Below are positions 8,691 to 20,711 of a stretch of 64,000 bases of DNA, one piece after another. The translations under genes and the position numbers were made by a program. Where the stretch lies: contig KV748224.1 of NCBI GenBank assembly GCA_001692895.1, positions 124,001 to 188,000 of the forward strand, read 5' to 3'. The stretch comes from Cenococcum geophilum 1.58 (taxonomy: Eukaryota; Ascomycota; Dothideomycetes; Gloniales; Gloniaceae). A model generated the notes under the pieces. That model did no database searches. It was not told the DNA's origin and worked only from the letters and a program-made list of their open reading frames with translations. Positions within the stretch are counted from its first letter, which is position 1; the number at the start of each line of letters is the position of its first letter.

Positions 8691-10641
8691 TTATTCTTTG
8701 GAATTGAGTCGCTCGATATGAGGTAACTAGCACTCGTCCTTTCTGCAGAACGGTATCTTGCAAATACTGCACCCAAAATTGGTCCTCGGAGCCCGTTTCC
8801 GCCTCTCCCATTCCTCACTATCGCGTGCTTGCATTGTATTATTTGGTAATAGCTCTGATAGAGCTTTCTGACGCCCCATACGCTGCACTTAAGTATGCCT
8901 GCGAGCCTCTACGCAAGCTAAGCAGTTAATCGGCTTGTTAAACAACTTGATTAGCTCATACTGCGCCGTAGGAACCCATATAATCTGGTTAGTCGAGCGT
9001 TGTATAGGGGGCTCCTGCGTATAGAGCTTTTGCTTTTAAATTAACTGTTCAAATAAGGCATTACGGAGGTCGATTTGAAATTGCTTGTGGCCATCTTTAT
9101 AGTTTGCTTGACGATTGGTAGGCGTATAAGAAGACAGTAGGAAATAATTGCAAATTACTGTATTAAGAAGAAAGTGCTATAGAGGCTTCTAGGTCTTTTT
9201 ATAGATCCTCTGCGTTATAAAATATGAGCGTTATTAATCCGCGATATCTATACCGTATATATAGTAATTATAGTAGAAAATAAAGGTAGGAATAAGCAAT
9301 TCTTTTTTAACTTTATTGCTAAAGACCTTCTAAGTCTATCTGGCACCGCTAGCAGTAAAGGGAGAACGTTTCCGTATGGTGGCTTTAGTGTGGCGACCTG
9401 GCGATATATAACGTTATTAAATTTTGAGCTATATAGTTAAGGTATTTAACTTACCGTCGTTAACAGTACTTATAAAAAGTACTATATTGGCGTCTTTTTA
9501 AGTAAATTCCATTACCTGGCCGTCTTTAGAAAGCTCCCCATATAATTCTCCCTATAGAATTTAAGACGTATAGGTTAATTTAAGCTCTATAAGTGTCTGC
9601 TTAATTTGCTTAGTAGGTACCTTCTTCTTTCCCTATCTAGTTGTAGTTACCTTAATATCGCCTTTAAGGCCCCCCTGCTCCTTACGCTTTGTTTTAAGGC
9701 CTTATAGTCTTATAAGAAACTTAACGCTTATAAATAGGTTATTAAGCTATACAACGTGCTTTCTAGGTGGGTAGAGGCGTTTATTTATATTAGCGTCTTT
9801 TTAGAGGAGTAAATTGAGGACTACTGCCTGCGTTTTTGAAAAGCCTTCCTTAATAAAGGACTTATCTAAATTAACTAGGCCTTTCTTATTACCTTTAGCG
9901 TGCCACATAAAGTCTAATATATAGCCCCCATTCGCTAAAAACCTATATTTTAAAGCCTTCTAGTGTAAGTTTGGATGGAATATTAACTACTTTAGGTACA
10001 CGACCTATAAAGCGTTAAGTTGTCTCGTTAACTATAAGGTAAGTTCTAGGCGTATAGAGCTTCCTATAAGTAAGCCTAAGGTGCTTAGTAAGTTTGCTAA
10101 CTCTATTAAATGTAGTTTTGGGTATTTTATTAGATTTTGGCCATAGTGATAAGGCTTAAAAGTGGCGATTAAGCTGCTAAAATCTCTTAAGTCCTATGTA
10201 CTTTTTGATAATATGCTCGCAGCTATATATATCTAAACTCTTCCAGTAGTTCTTAATGCACGATTTTATAGTAATACCTATATAAATTAGCACTGTAAAG
10301 TACGCCCAAAGTTCTTACTTATATGTTGGCTGCCATATATATAGGTGTTCCTTTTTCTTATCTGGTGGGTATAACTCCGCGTACTTATTTGTCCACTCTA
10401 TAAGCTTATCTATAATCCTATCTGTAAAGAACAGATTAAATAACTTAAAAGGATCGTGAGTATTAACGTTGGAGGGCAGGTTTGGTGAGCTATAGTCGTC
10501 CTAATTGTCAATATGGAGAGGTTCGAATTTGGGTAACGGCCAGGGCTTAGGGCAGGGTTTTTTTGCGATTTGATTTGGAGGAACGTTATATTAAGTCTTC
10601 TAAATAAGGTCTGCATTAATTCTAGTACAATTAGAAGGCAT
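8691..10641 (-). pseudogene. piggyBac-like transposase
   Basis: A nearly full-length (about 650 codons) transposase of the DDE_Tnp_1_7 type, which cuts and pastes DNA at TTAA sites. On the minus strand an ATG at 10641 gives MPSNCTRINADLI. It is followed by HDPFKLFNLFFTDRIIDKL, WTNKYAELY, then ELWAYFTVLIYIGITIKS and YIGLKRF, the usual piggyBac N-terminal blocks. The first catalytic Asp block reads IVNETT (near 10024-10032, normally VDE). The second reads VVxLNNLF (near 9739-9747, normally LDN). The third, GIDIAD (9236-9256), keeps its Asp. So two of three catalytic Asp are Asn. The C-terminal Cys-rich domain is intact: NCLACVEAR ... FGCSICKIPFCRKDEC. Several RIP-type stops and shifts are present. 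It lies between two arms of one minisatellite family. Confidence 0.85.
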
Positions 10642-10759
10642 AGTAGTGGTGTAATTAATGATTGAATTCTATATAGATATACGCGTTGTTTTGATCCTGG
10701 TGTTCGCGCACAGACCACTTCCTCTAAGGGCCCTGCCGTTTTAAGGGATACTAGGAAGA

Positions 10760-11100
10760 TTATAATTATCTGCACGAACGCCAGTATAAACGCCCATATA
10801 ATTAATCGATCGATTAATTAATTGCCCACACGAACGCCCATACAAACGTCTATATAAACGCCCGTACGAACGTCTAAACAACTGCCCATACAATCGTCTC
10901 TATAAACGTCTCTGTAATTGATCGCCCGTACGAGCGTCTATACGTCTATACGTCTGCATATCTACACGTCTGTACATCTACACGTCTATACGTCTGCATA
11001 TCTACATGTCTGCATGTCTGCATATCTACACGTCTACACGCCTGCACGAAGCTCTGCACGAAGCTTTGCACGAAGCTCTGCACCAGACTTGCTATTAAGT
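10760..11100 (-). repeat. Second minisatellite arm flanking the piggyBac-like gene
   Basis: Three sub-blocks follow one another. First are ACGAACGCCCATA-type units with ATTAATCGATCGATTAAT (10770-10915). Next are ACGTCTGCATATCTAC-type 8-16-bp units (10930-11045). Last are three GCACGAAGCTCT units (11045-11085). On the minus strand both order and sequence match the interior of the Helitron2-like units (GTGCAGAGCTTCGTG, then CGGGCGAT, then GGCGTTT repeats). A plus-strand frame across it encodes only Tyr/Ser/His-rich repeats and is not a gene. Confidence 0.7.
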
Positions 11101-11114
11101 AAGCTGGCTTGACA

Positions 11115-11158
11115 GCTTGCTTGGCTTGCTTGATTGGTAATCAAGCAAGCCAGCAAGC
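11115..11158. repeat. 44-bp hairpin of GCTTG repeats
   Basis: GCTTGCTTGGCTTGCTTGATT is followed after GGT by its inverted complement AATCAAGCAAGCCAGCAAGC, with one bulged base. It gives a stem of about 20 bp and a 3-nt loop. More GCTTGC/GCAAGC units continue to 11225. Confidence 0.75.
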
Positions 11159-11225
11159 CGAAGGGCCTAATTTGGGCAAGCCAGCAAGCCAGAGGAGGGC
11201 CTACTTACTTGCTTGCTTGCCCGCT

Positions 11226-11479
11226 TAATAGGAAATATATATATATAATTTTTGTAGAGACCTAAAGTTCGTGATAGACTTTTGGTGTTATAGTTAAAGA
11301 TTTCTAAGTATGCAAATAGAGTAAATAGGACTATTTAGGTAACCACTAAGCCTAATTAAGTTGTTTTTCTGCTAAGCTCTTAACGCGTCTATACTCTAGG
11401 AAGTCTTCCTTATTATACCCCCCAATAACGTTACCAATTTACTTATTCTATTTTATTCCTTTTATTAGCTATACCTTAA
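11226..11479. other. Non-coding spacer
   Basis: AT-rich sequence with a short (TA)n run near 11240. I see nothing else in it; it may be the 5' region of the hAT copy that follows. Confidence 0.3.
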
Positions 11480-11931
11480 GACCTTACTAAAGCGAATCTA
11501 AACGCGACAGCTAAGCCTATACCAATAATTATACTATCTAAAAACGTTACGCCTGATGACAATTTCTCTATAGATGAGATTAATAATGAGACTAATTATA
11601 ATAGTATTAACTGGGACCGACTTAAAGCCTACTAGCGGCTATATAAAGCTTTAGAAAGAAACCCTAGCTTTATCTATAAGTATAAATATTAGCTTTAACA
11701 TCGCGTTAGTAAGCGAATATATTAGGAGTGCGCGTATTATTATTAGCACTCTATACTAGGTAGCCGATTTAATATTACTATAGCTATATCTGCTTTTAAG
11801 AGATACCTTATAGAAAATAAAACAGGCTATAGATATAATAAGCACGGCGAGATTATATTTAAGATAAAGAAGTATAAGGCAATAGTTCTAGAACTTCTCT
11901 ATAATAGGTATATAATTTCTTTATTACAGAG
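11480..11931 (+). pseudogene. N-terminal fragment of a hAT-type transposase (BED finger)
   Basis: A plus-strand frame reads DDNFSIDEINNET, NWDRLKAY, NPSFIYKYKY, then RVSKRIY-stop-ECAYYY-stop-HS and ISAFKRYLIENKTG. Fungal hAT transposases start like this, with a BED zinc finger of the form W-x-C-x2-C ... H. Here the second Cys is Tyr, Trp is a stop and the distal His is Tyr, all RIP-type changes. The reading is cut at 11931 by the LTR of Gypsy B. The catalytic and dimerisation regions are not found in the window. The family call rests on this one domain. Confidence 0.45.
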
Positions 11932-12271
11932 TAAGTATAAGCGACGATAATATATAGCAAGGTAGATATTATTAAGCTATATATATAAACTATATAAGGA
12001 GGTCAAGACGTTACGTAAGGAAAGAAGGTAGGAAAACGGGAAGAAAAGGCATATATTATTAACTTAGTTGCTTAGTTAATACGTATATAGGCAGAATAGG
12101 GTTTAGGTTATAGTCCCGGCAGAACTTGGCAGAATATAGTAAAATGCCGTAAATTGCCGTTAGATTGCCATTAGATTGCCGTTAAATTGCCATTTCACGG
12201 TTAGTTTCTAATTGCTAAGTTGGTAGAAATAGGTAGACGTGTATAAGGTGTTATGGGGGTGTCCTATAACA
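11932..12271 (-). repeat. 3' LTR of Gypsy B
   Basis: On the minus strand the LTR starts TGTTATAGGACACCCC at 12271 and ends near 11932. It is homologous to the LTRs of A and C and has its own number of GGCAATCTAA-type units (340 bp against 370 and 394). Bases TTCTT (11927-11931) are the candidate target-site duplication in the hAT fragment. Confidence 0.75.
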
Positions 12272-13184
12272 GTAACCCCCCTTTAAACTCGAGCTTCTGT
12301 GAGATAGGGCTGTAGTAGTTCTAGGTGGAGTTTATAAAAGTCTTCTATAGCTTATATAAGTCCTATAGAGTTAACAGGTTCCTATAAGGACTTAGTAAAG
12401 CCTCTCTATTTTATAAGATACATATATTAGCGTTTCCGTTTATTATACTTAATATTATTAATTCTTTTAATAAAGTACTTATTCTTACTATCTACTTTAA
12501 CTAGTAGGGGAGGGTCTTATATTTATTTAGGCAGGGCGTCTAATATAGGGGTAGTAGGGTAGAGGACCGACGTATAGAATACGGGGTGGATTTTAACCGT
12601 ATTAGGGAGCTTCAGTCGGTAGGTATAAGGAGAGATAACCTTTTTAACCTTATAAGGGCCAGTATTCTTCTAATTAAGTTTCTTAGTAGGTTATTTTATA
12701 TTTAGATTTCTTATATCTAGCTAAATAAAATCACTAATTTAGTAGGCTGGTACTGGGGTTTGTTTCTTATTCGCTACGGCTTTATAGATAAATTAAGCCT
12801 ATATTATCTTATTAGTAAGGAACTGTTATAGTTCCTCTATCTTCTCTATAAATTTATTTACTTTTACGACTTATAAGGCGTAATAAGCGGGGTAAGGAAT
12901 ATTACTAAAGGGTTTAAAACCCATTTGTAGGTGCTAGCCGTAATTGGCCAGGAATGGGGAGACTTTCGTAGTTTCTAAGACGGAGTTATTTACAGTAAAC
13001 TCGGCGAATGCGAGCCAGTTAATTTAGTTATCCTATAAATATAACGTATATATCCAAATATACTATTCTATTATAGCATTTACGCGTTCTATTTAGCTAT
13101 CCGTTTTTAGGTAATACGCGGTAAATAATAGTTCTTTAATGCGGAGTTAAGTAGTTAGTTCTTTCTAGAATGCTAAGATAAACT
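12272..13184 (-). pseudogene. Gypsy B integrase C-terminal part (first segment)
   Basis: Minus-strand copy of the same polyprotein end seen at 23700-24590 (Gypsy C) and 5400-6359 (Gypsy A). It includes the region with LPNTVK and the block upstream of the purine tract GGTTAC-adjacent LTR. The frame is interrupted by RIP-type stops. At 13184 it is broken by the insertion of Gypsy D and continues at 21142. The 5-bp duplication AAACT occurs on both sides. Confidence 0.75.
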
Positions 13185-13609
13185 TGTTACGGACGCTTTA
13201 AGTACAATATTACGACTACTTAGAAGAGAGACGGAAGAAGCTAGTTAGTTAATTTAGGTACGGTCTAGGATAGAGCCGGTAGAACTATATAACGAGGAAT
13301 AGTAACTAAGGTCACATAATATGCTACGTATTAAATGAGAGGAACGAGAGAAACTTACGTACTTTATGTATAAGACGTATATTACGTATAAGAAGGATTT
13401 TATAGAAGTATAGTTGTGTATTTAAGGACCCTTAGTCCCTACCTAGATAGTTCCTTCCTTATAGTAATTCTTAGAATATAATTGGAGTTAATCTATTGGG
13501 CAACTACTCTACTAGTTGTTATTACGTTAACGTCTTCTACACTTATATTTCCTATATACCTAGCCTATTAATAAGCCTATCGTAGTTCCTGCTATAAGGT
13601 TCTGTTATA
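13185..13609 (+). repeat. 5' LTR of Gypsy D
   Basis: 425 bp, the same length as the 3' LTR. TGTTACGGACGCTTTAAGTA opens it and TTCTGTTATA closes it. The primer-binding region should start at 13610. Confidence 0.92.
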
Positions 13610-13654
13610 TAATTACTACCTAGTTATAGTATTAAGTATAGAAAGTTAAATAAT

Positions 13655-16640
13655 ATGCTACTAAAAGCAGCTACTATAACGCTATTAACGGCGGCAACTA
13701 CTTTAAGGTTAGGTAATAACACTAGTATAGTAGATACTAACTTATAGCAACCTGTAACGGTTAGATAACTATAAGAGATAGTTAACCAGCTAATAGAAAA
13801 TAATGCGACATTAGAAAATAGGATTAATAGGATAGGCGCAGTAAAGGTTAAGTTACCATCGATTAAAAGATTCTTAGGAGAAAAATTAAAGATTAAAGGA
13901 TTCCTTATATAAATATACTTTAAGGTTATATAAGAGGGAGCAAAGCTAGCAACACCTATAGATTAAATAGCGTACATAGGATTGTTCTTAATAGGAAGGG
14001 CACTTAAATAGTTTAAGCCTTACCTTATAAAAATATAGGCGAACGGAATGATAACTATAAACTAAGAAGTACGGTTTATGTTTTTAAGTTAGAACGGATT
14101 TATAGAGCGACTTATATAAATATTTAGAGACCTAGAGGTAGTGCCTACGGCGGAAAGAAAACTTTAAGATATTACGTAATAAACCTTAGCAATTAAGTAT
14201 ATAATATAGTTCCAGACGTTAGCAATATAAGTAGAGTAGAATAATAGGGCGCTTATAGCATAGTATAAATAGGGACTTAAGGCTAAAGTCTAGGACGTAA
14301 TTATTCTAATAGAAGATGTGGATACCCTAAGGGAACTAATAGATTAAGTAATTAAGATTAATAACCGGATCTACTAAAGGGAACAGGTTAAGAGAGGCTA
14401 GGATAGAGTTCTATAGTTATATAAGGCGTAGAGTACGTAATAACTAAAGCTAAGTTAGAAATTATAGTATGGCGTAGAGCTAATAGACCTAAGTAGTACT
14501 AAAGAAGCCTATAAAAGATGGAGTAAACAATTATAGAAACCTAGAGGATAAGGATTAAGTAATTAAAGGTCTAAGGAGCAGAGGCTAAATTAGGGATCTT
14601 AATAGTAGAAGATATTTAGGCGGACTCTATAATAAGAAAAATGGTTTAAAGAAGGAGCTTATATAAATTGCGGAAAATAGGGTTATTATATTAGAGACTA
14701 TAGAAGTGGGTAGAGTTACTATATAGTAAAGGGTATAAAACTAGTAGACGATATATATATATAGAGGGATAATAATATGCTGCAAGAAATAAAAGAATAT
14801 TTAATTAAAAGTTTTGCGTTTTGTTATAATAACGCATGCCGAATTTATAAGGACGCTAAGTATAGCGTAAGCTATTGGCCATAGGAGCTAAGTTTATTAA
14901 AATATTAAGGAACTAATAAACTAGTTTGTAGATTAGATATTAAAGACAATAAATTTAACGTAGGCGAAATATTTTATAACGATAAGGTAATAAGAGCGGT
15001 TTACTGGGAATATGTAGCCATTAGAGATATTATACTAAAGGTAGAGGATAATTCTACTATAGAATAGTGAACATTAGTAGGGATTAAGACCCTACTAGAT
15101 ACGATATCTATCGCTTTATAAGATGTAAGAGAAGTAGAATAGCAAGCTACTTCGGCACTTAATAAAGGTAAAAGGCTATAAGCTTAAGATTCTTAGGATG
15201 AGATGCAAGATAACTAAGATTCTTAAGATGAGATAAGGTAAGCTTAAGGACCTATAATAGACGCTAATCGATAGAGTAGAGTAATAGCTTAGTTTAGGAA
15301 TATACGAATGAGCTTGGGATAGAGTTTCCTATAGGCATAAGATTCTTAAGACGAGATAAGTAAGATTTAAGACTTTTAAGACAAGATAAGAACACTAAGT
15401 AAGCCTAGTTAGACTAAGGCTGGAGCTAAGCTTAAGTTAGAAGCAAGCTCAGGATTAAAGAATCTAAGGGGTTAAGAATTTGGAGTATAAATAAGGATAC
15501 CTATAAATAAGAAGCAAAAGGCTTTCTTATAGATTAAAGAATCTATAGTATAAATAGTAGTTAGACTAGGAGATAGATATATAAACCCAGAGGACTTACT
15601 AGAGGAACGTAGTATTTGGCCTAAAGATTAAAAAGTTAATACTAAGATTAAGAAGTAGGAAGACTTTAAGGATCTATCTATAAGATATAAACTAAAAGAA
15701 ACTATAGAAGAATTTAGGTAAAGAATTATTATATAGTAAGAATAGAAACTAGATAAGAGATTTAGTATATTGGGACGTATAAGGGATAGAGCGCTAGTAT
15801 AAAGAATTACTAATAGGTCTAGGGTAGGTATGCTAAGAGCTAAGTGGCTTACTAAACTAGAAGATAAAGAGGATTTAGGGATCTTAATTAGGTTTAAAAA
15901 ACGATATATAAAGAGCTGTTATAATATAGTAATAAGAAGATACTTCCTTACGGATAAGCCGTATATACTCTAATAGCTATACTAAAAGTAGTATAGATAG
16001 CGACACAATAATAAGTAGGAAGATTTCTATATGTGGTTAGATAAAAAAGTTATTTAAAACTACCCGATTATAGAGAAGGCCATAACTTATATTAAAGGAG
16101 CCTTAATTATAACGTTAAAGGATTTAGAGGAACAATTAGAGGACTAGAGAAGCGAAAGACATATCTTAGTACCTGTAAATAAAGTTATAATATTTAAATT
16201 AGTATAATAAAGGTTTAAACTTAAGGACGAAAATGAGCTAAGAGTTAACCTAAAGTACCTAGTATATTACACGCTATTATAGATCGTATATATAGATGAT
16301 ATATGCGAGATGCATAAGAATCTAAAGGAAAAGAATTGGAAATATCTTATAAGGAGGTACTAGATAATAGATAAGTAATAGTATAGAAATGCCAAATATA
16401 TACATGGATGGCATCCAGTAGAAGGCTAAGAGGAAGGAAATTTAATACTTTAGCCAGGAAAATTCCTTATAGAAGAATGCTTAAATGGACAATAGTAGTA
16501 GAAATGCCTAGAAAATATATGTCTATGGTATATTAAAGATAAAAAGTAAACTAGGTATTAGCTAAAGAGCGAGCTAAGTATATAAGGATTAAGTAGCTAA
16601 TAGTTAAGAAAAGTAGAGGCCTACGGGACTAGAGGGAGCT
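13655..16640 (+). pseudogene. Gypsy D gag with zinc knuckle and long spacer domain
   Basis: Gag forms the particle and binds RNA. An ATG at 13655 gives MLLKAATITLLTAA, and the frame is followed with RIP-type stops as Gln/Trp. A capsid-like region occupies about 13850-14400 (LPSIKRFLGEK, FIERLIQIFRDLE, VEQNNRALIAQY). The zinc knuckle at 14660-14701 keeps exact CCHC spacing but reads Y-x2-C-x4-Y-x4-Y, so three of four zinc ligands are now Tyr. Downstream, 14760-16640 is a long spacer without a domain I recognise. It includes Ser/Gln/Asp/Glu-rich imperfect repeats (about 15180-15400), such as DSQDEM-like units. In related fungal elements such a region separates gag from protease. Confidence 0.75.
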
Positions 16641-19600
16641 AGTAGTAGAGCCTTAGACCTTTAAAGGAATTTAAGGACAATACCTAAATTTACGAGTTAA
16701 ATGGTAAGATTAATAGTTTAAAGCGCTAATAGATAGTGGAGTAACGCGAAACTATATCTTACTAGTAGTAGTTAAGAGGATAGGATTACCTTATAGATAG
16801 AAGGAGCAACCTTACCTATTAGTTATAATTTTAGGAGATTTAATAGCCTATAGAGGGATTATTAATCTTAAAATAGGACCTATTTAGATAACTATTAAAG
16901 GAAAACGAATTAAGATGTCTTTTAATATCCTACTATTAGGGAGAGATAAGGCAGTATTAGGGATGCCTTAGCTATAAGAATATAATCTAAAGATTAATTA
17001 GATTATAGGTTAAGTTAATATTAGAGATACTTAATACTATAAGATGCGATAATAAGCCAAGTTAGTATAGTACTAAGTAGGAGCAACCTATAAGGAAATA
17101 GAGAAAGGACTAAGCTATATACTAAAAAGATACTATAAGTATGGCAAGAAACTATAGTTACTAAAAAGCGAGAAACTGTTAGATTATATAGTATGGGACT
17201 ATAAGATAGAATTAAAACTAGGAATAAGTCTAAGGTTCTTTTTAATCTATAAGCTTACTAAAGAAAAAGGTAGAGTACTAAAAGAGTTTATTTAAAAGAA
17301 CTTACGAAAGGAATATATTAGACTATTATAGTTATTAGCGGGTTATTTAGTACTGTTTATACTAAAGAAGAATGGTAAATTAAGGCTGTGTATTAACTAT
17401 AGATAGTTAAACAGCATCACTTAGAAGGATAGGTATTTTTTACCCTTAATTAGTGAGATCTAAGATAGGATAAGTAATGCGCAAATCTTTATAAAGATAG
17501 ATCTGAGATAGGTATACTATTAGATTAGAATTAAGGAAGGCGATAAATAGAAGGCAGCCTTTAGGTTAAAGGAAGGATTATATAAACTATTAGTTATATA
17601 ATTCGGGCTTATAAACGCACTAGCAATGTTCCAGAAGCGTATTAATAATATATTAGGAGAATACTTAGATAAATTTGTTATGGTATACCTTAATAATATT
17701 ATTATCTATTTAATAACTAAGGAAGAACACGGAGAATATATTAAATGGGTCTTAAAGAGACTATAAAAAGAATAGATGCTAGTAGTAATTAAGAAATACG
17801 AGTTCTTTACTAGGAAGACTAATTTTATTAGATTTATTATNAAACTAGGCCAACTTAGTATAGATCTAAAGAAAATTAAGGCTATAGTAAATTGGCAAGA
17901 ACTAGAGAACGTTGCGTAGTTAAAATTATTTTTAGGGTTTTATAATTACTGCAGAAGGTTTATAGCGCAATAGTTAAAGAATATTAAGCCATTTATACGG
18001 TTAATAAAGAAAGAAGAACTATAGATATAGGGAAAGGAATAAAAAGAGCTATTTAAGTAAGTTAAAGAATTATTTACCTAGGAGCTAGTTTTTAAGATCT
18101 ATTAACTAGGACTAGAAACGGTTATAGAAACGGATATATTAGACTTTATACTAGGGGTATACTTTATATAAAAATATTAAAATAGATGGCACCTAGTGGC
18201 ATATTATAGTCGGAAGATAATACTACTAGAATTAAACTATAACATCTATAATAAGGAGTTGTTAGGTATAGTTATAATACTAAAGAAATAGAGAGCATTC
18301 TTACAAGGTATAGAGAAACTATTTATGGTTAAGATAGATTATAAGAACCTAACAGGATTCCTAATAATAAAGGAACTTAACTAAAGATAGGTTAGATGGG
18401 TAGAGACACTTACGGAATACCATTTTAAGATTTAGTATACTAAAGGTATAGATAATATATAAGCAGACGCTCTAAGTTAGAAGGCTGAACTATAAAATAA
18501 TATAAAGCCATTAGGGGCTTTACTGCGAAAAGATATAGATAGATTAATTAGGTATAACCATCCAAAAATTACAGTAACTTAAGAAGGTAATAAACTAGAG
18601 AAAGTTTACGAGATATTAGAAAGCTTTTAGGTATAAAGAATTCTAAAAGCATAGCTAGAAGATCTATAGACGGATATATACGAGAACTAAGAGGTAAAGT
18701 ATATCCCAAGAAGTATAGCAGAGCATTTTATAGAAGATTTCTATAAGGGAATAACTTAAGGACATAATGGAGCTATAGGCTTAGTGTTAAAACTCTAGAA
18801 GGAGTATATTATTAATAAAATCTAGAATATTATAAGAAAAGTAATAAAAGAGTATCTAGATTGCTAAAGGAATAAACTAATAAGGTATAAGCTATATAGA
18901 GGGCTACAACCTATTAAAATACTAGAGAGACTATAGGAGGTTATATTATAGGACTTTATTATTAAGTTGCTAAAGTTAAGAGATTCTATTACCAGACGAG
19001 ATTATAACGCGATCTTAGTAATAGTGGATAAGCTTATAAAGTGGGGATACTTTATAGCATATACGAAAGAAATCTTAGTAGAGAATATCGCTAAAATCTA
19101 TATTAAAGAAGTGTTTATAAGACATGGAGCACTAAGTAAAATTATATTAGATAGAGATTTAAGATTTATAGCAACATTCTAGGAGGTATTCTTAATAGAG
19201 TAAGGAGTTTAAGTAGTAACTTTTACCGCATATTATCCGCAGACAGGCAGTTAAATAGAAAGATTAAATTAGACGCTAGAATAGTATCTAAGGTATTATG
19301 TTAATTATATACAGAATAATTAGGTATTGCTATTACTAGTTATATAGTTTATATATAATACAATACCTTAAGAAGAAATAGGTATATTACTATTTAAGGC
19401 AAATTATAGATATAAGCTAAGAATATTATTGTTACTACAGTAAGTAAAGAAAATAAGTAGCATAGCTAAGGAAAGAATAAAGACGTTAATAAATCTTTAT
19501 ATAGACCTTATAGAATTAGTAAAGAAAGTATAAAAGAGAATAAAAAAGTACTATAATGCTAAGAGATCTAAGGGACTAGATCTTAAGGAGGGAGATAAAG

Positions 19601-19989
19601 TATGGCTACTATATAAAAATTTTAAAAGTTAATAACTAAGTAAGAAGTTAGACTATATTAGACTGGGACCTTTTAAAATTACATAAAGGATTTTACTAGT
19701 TACGTTTAAGTTAAACCTACTAGCCAAAATAAAGATTTACCCTATATAGCACATTATAATACTAGAGCCAGTATATAGGAATATTAAGCTACTAGTTTAC
19801 GAAGCAGACACGTATAGAGGGTAAGAGGAAGATAAATAGCAAGTTTTGAGGATTATTAGTTATAAGGACATTAACGACAAAATATGGTATAAGGTTAAGT
19901 GGATAGGCTACAACGAGACTACCTAGGAACTACTAGAAAATTTAAAGAATGCTATAGGAAAGGTATAGGAGTATTAGAAGAGATTAGGT
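16641..19989 (+). pseudogene. Gypsy D pol: protease, RT, RNase H, integrase, chromodomain
   Basis: Protease: ALIDSGVTRNYI near 16725-16760, so the catalytic DSG is kept. Reverse transcriptase: fingers/palm from about 17210 with LRLCINYRQLN-like sequence. The catalytic box at 17686-17697 reads YLNN instead of YxDD, so both catalytic Asp are lost. RNase H: ETDILDFILGVYF at 18130-18165, then ELNYNIYNKELLGIV. Integrase: zinc-binding part near 18730-18870, catalytic core with LVIVDKLIKWGYF and SKIILDRDLRFIATF (open from 18967 to 19182), then YYPQTGSQIERLNQTLE near 19230-19280. Chromodomain: about 19840-19970 (IISYKDINDKIWYKVKWIGY). One N lies at 17841. The whole element is inactivated by RIP. Confidence 0.9.
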
Positions 19990-19999
19990 TAGGTAGTAG

Positions 20000-20711
20000 T
20001 AATAAAAAAGGATTGCTAAAGAATAAGTCACCTAAGGGGGACCTAAGAAGAGTAGTTACCGAACTACTTAAATCTGTTTCCTTCTCTATTAGAGAAGAAT
20101 CTATTTTTTTATTACCAAGTTCCTATAAACCTTATTCTACTAGCTTCTACTCTTTAGAATAAACCTTTTTATAAACCTTTTTAAGACGGAGTAATCGAGC
20201 GGATGCTGCGATACGGGCTTTAAGAGCCTTTTACTCTATATTATAAGAACGTTCTAATTTAGTAAGGGCTTAAGATAGTTTACTATCTAGCCGCGTAGTA
20301 GTAGATTAAATATAAGACCCTAAAATAAATTAATTAGGGAACTAAACGACTATTAAGAGTAATAGGTCGCGTATATTTAGTATTAAACGTAGAGCGAACG
20401 TTATAGGACGAGCGAATATTTGCTTTAGTGTACTCTAAATAAGAGGACGGTTATTGCGAAGATGGACTCGCTAATATAATATAGACTAACCCCTTTTTTA
20501 AATAACAAGAATATAGAGACGGTATAATCTTACTAAGCAATAATATTGCAGCTATAGTGCGAGTATAACGTTAGGCGTATAAGGAAGAAGAAGCTTTAGG
20601 TATAATAAGTAACAATATTAACCAAATTAATTAGACGGATATTATACCTCTAGTAAACGACTTAGAGATATTTCGGATCTTTAAGAATAAAAATAGAGAG
20701 GAGGGAGATGG
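20000..20711 (+). pseudogene. Extra 3' ORF of Gypsy D, unknown function
   Basis: Between chromodomain and 3' LTR is about 0.7 kb that reads as protein in the sense direction. The clearest part (20330-20710) has few stops: ALVYSKQEDGYCEDGLANII, IIPLVNDLEIFRIF and KNKNREEGDG, ending near the LTR. The same C-terminal end is seen in D2 (PLIDNLEIQDIF then KDKDKKEGNS, near 32960-33025). A shared upstream part is recognisable near 32340-32600, 45846-46143 (minus) and 63123-63790 (minus). I do not recognise a domain. The start is unclear because of frameshifts. An accessory or envelope-like role cannot be judged. Confidence 0.5.

Noticed and set aside
10918-11112. Open frame of Tyr/Ser/His repeats
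   Set aside because: Arises from the ACGTCTGCATATCTAC minisatellite; no start context or homologue.
19899-20162. Open plus-strand frame overlapping the Gypsy D chromodomain
   Set aside because: Its first half is out of frame with the chromodomain; only the downstream part may belong to the extra 3' ORF.
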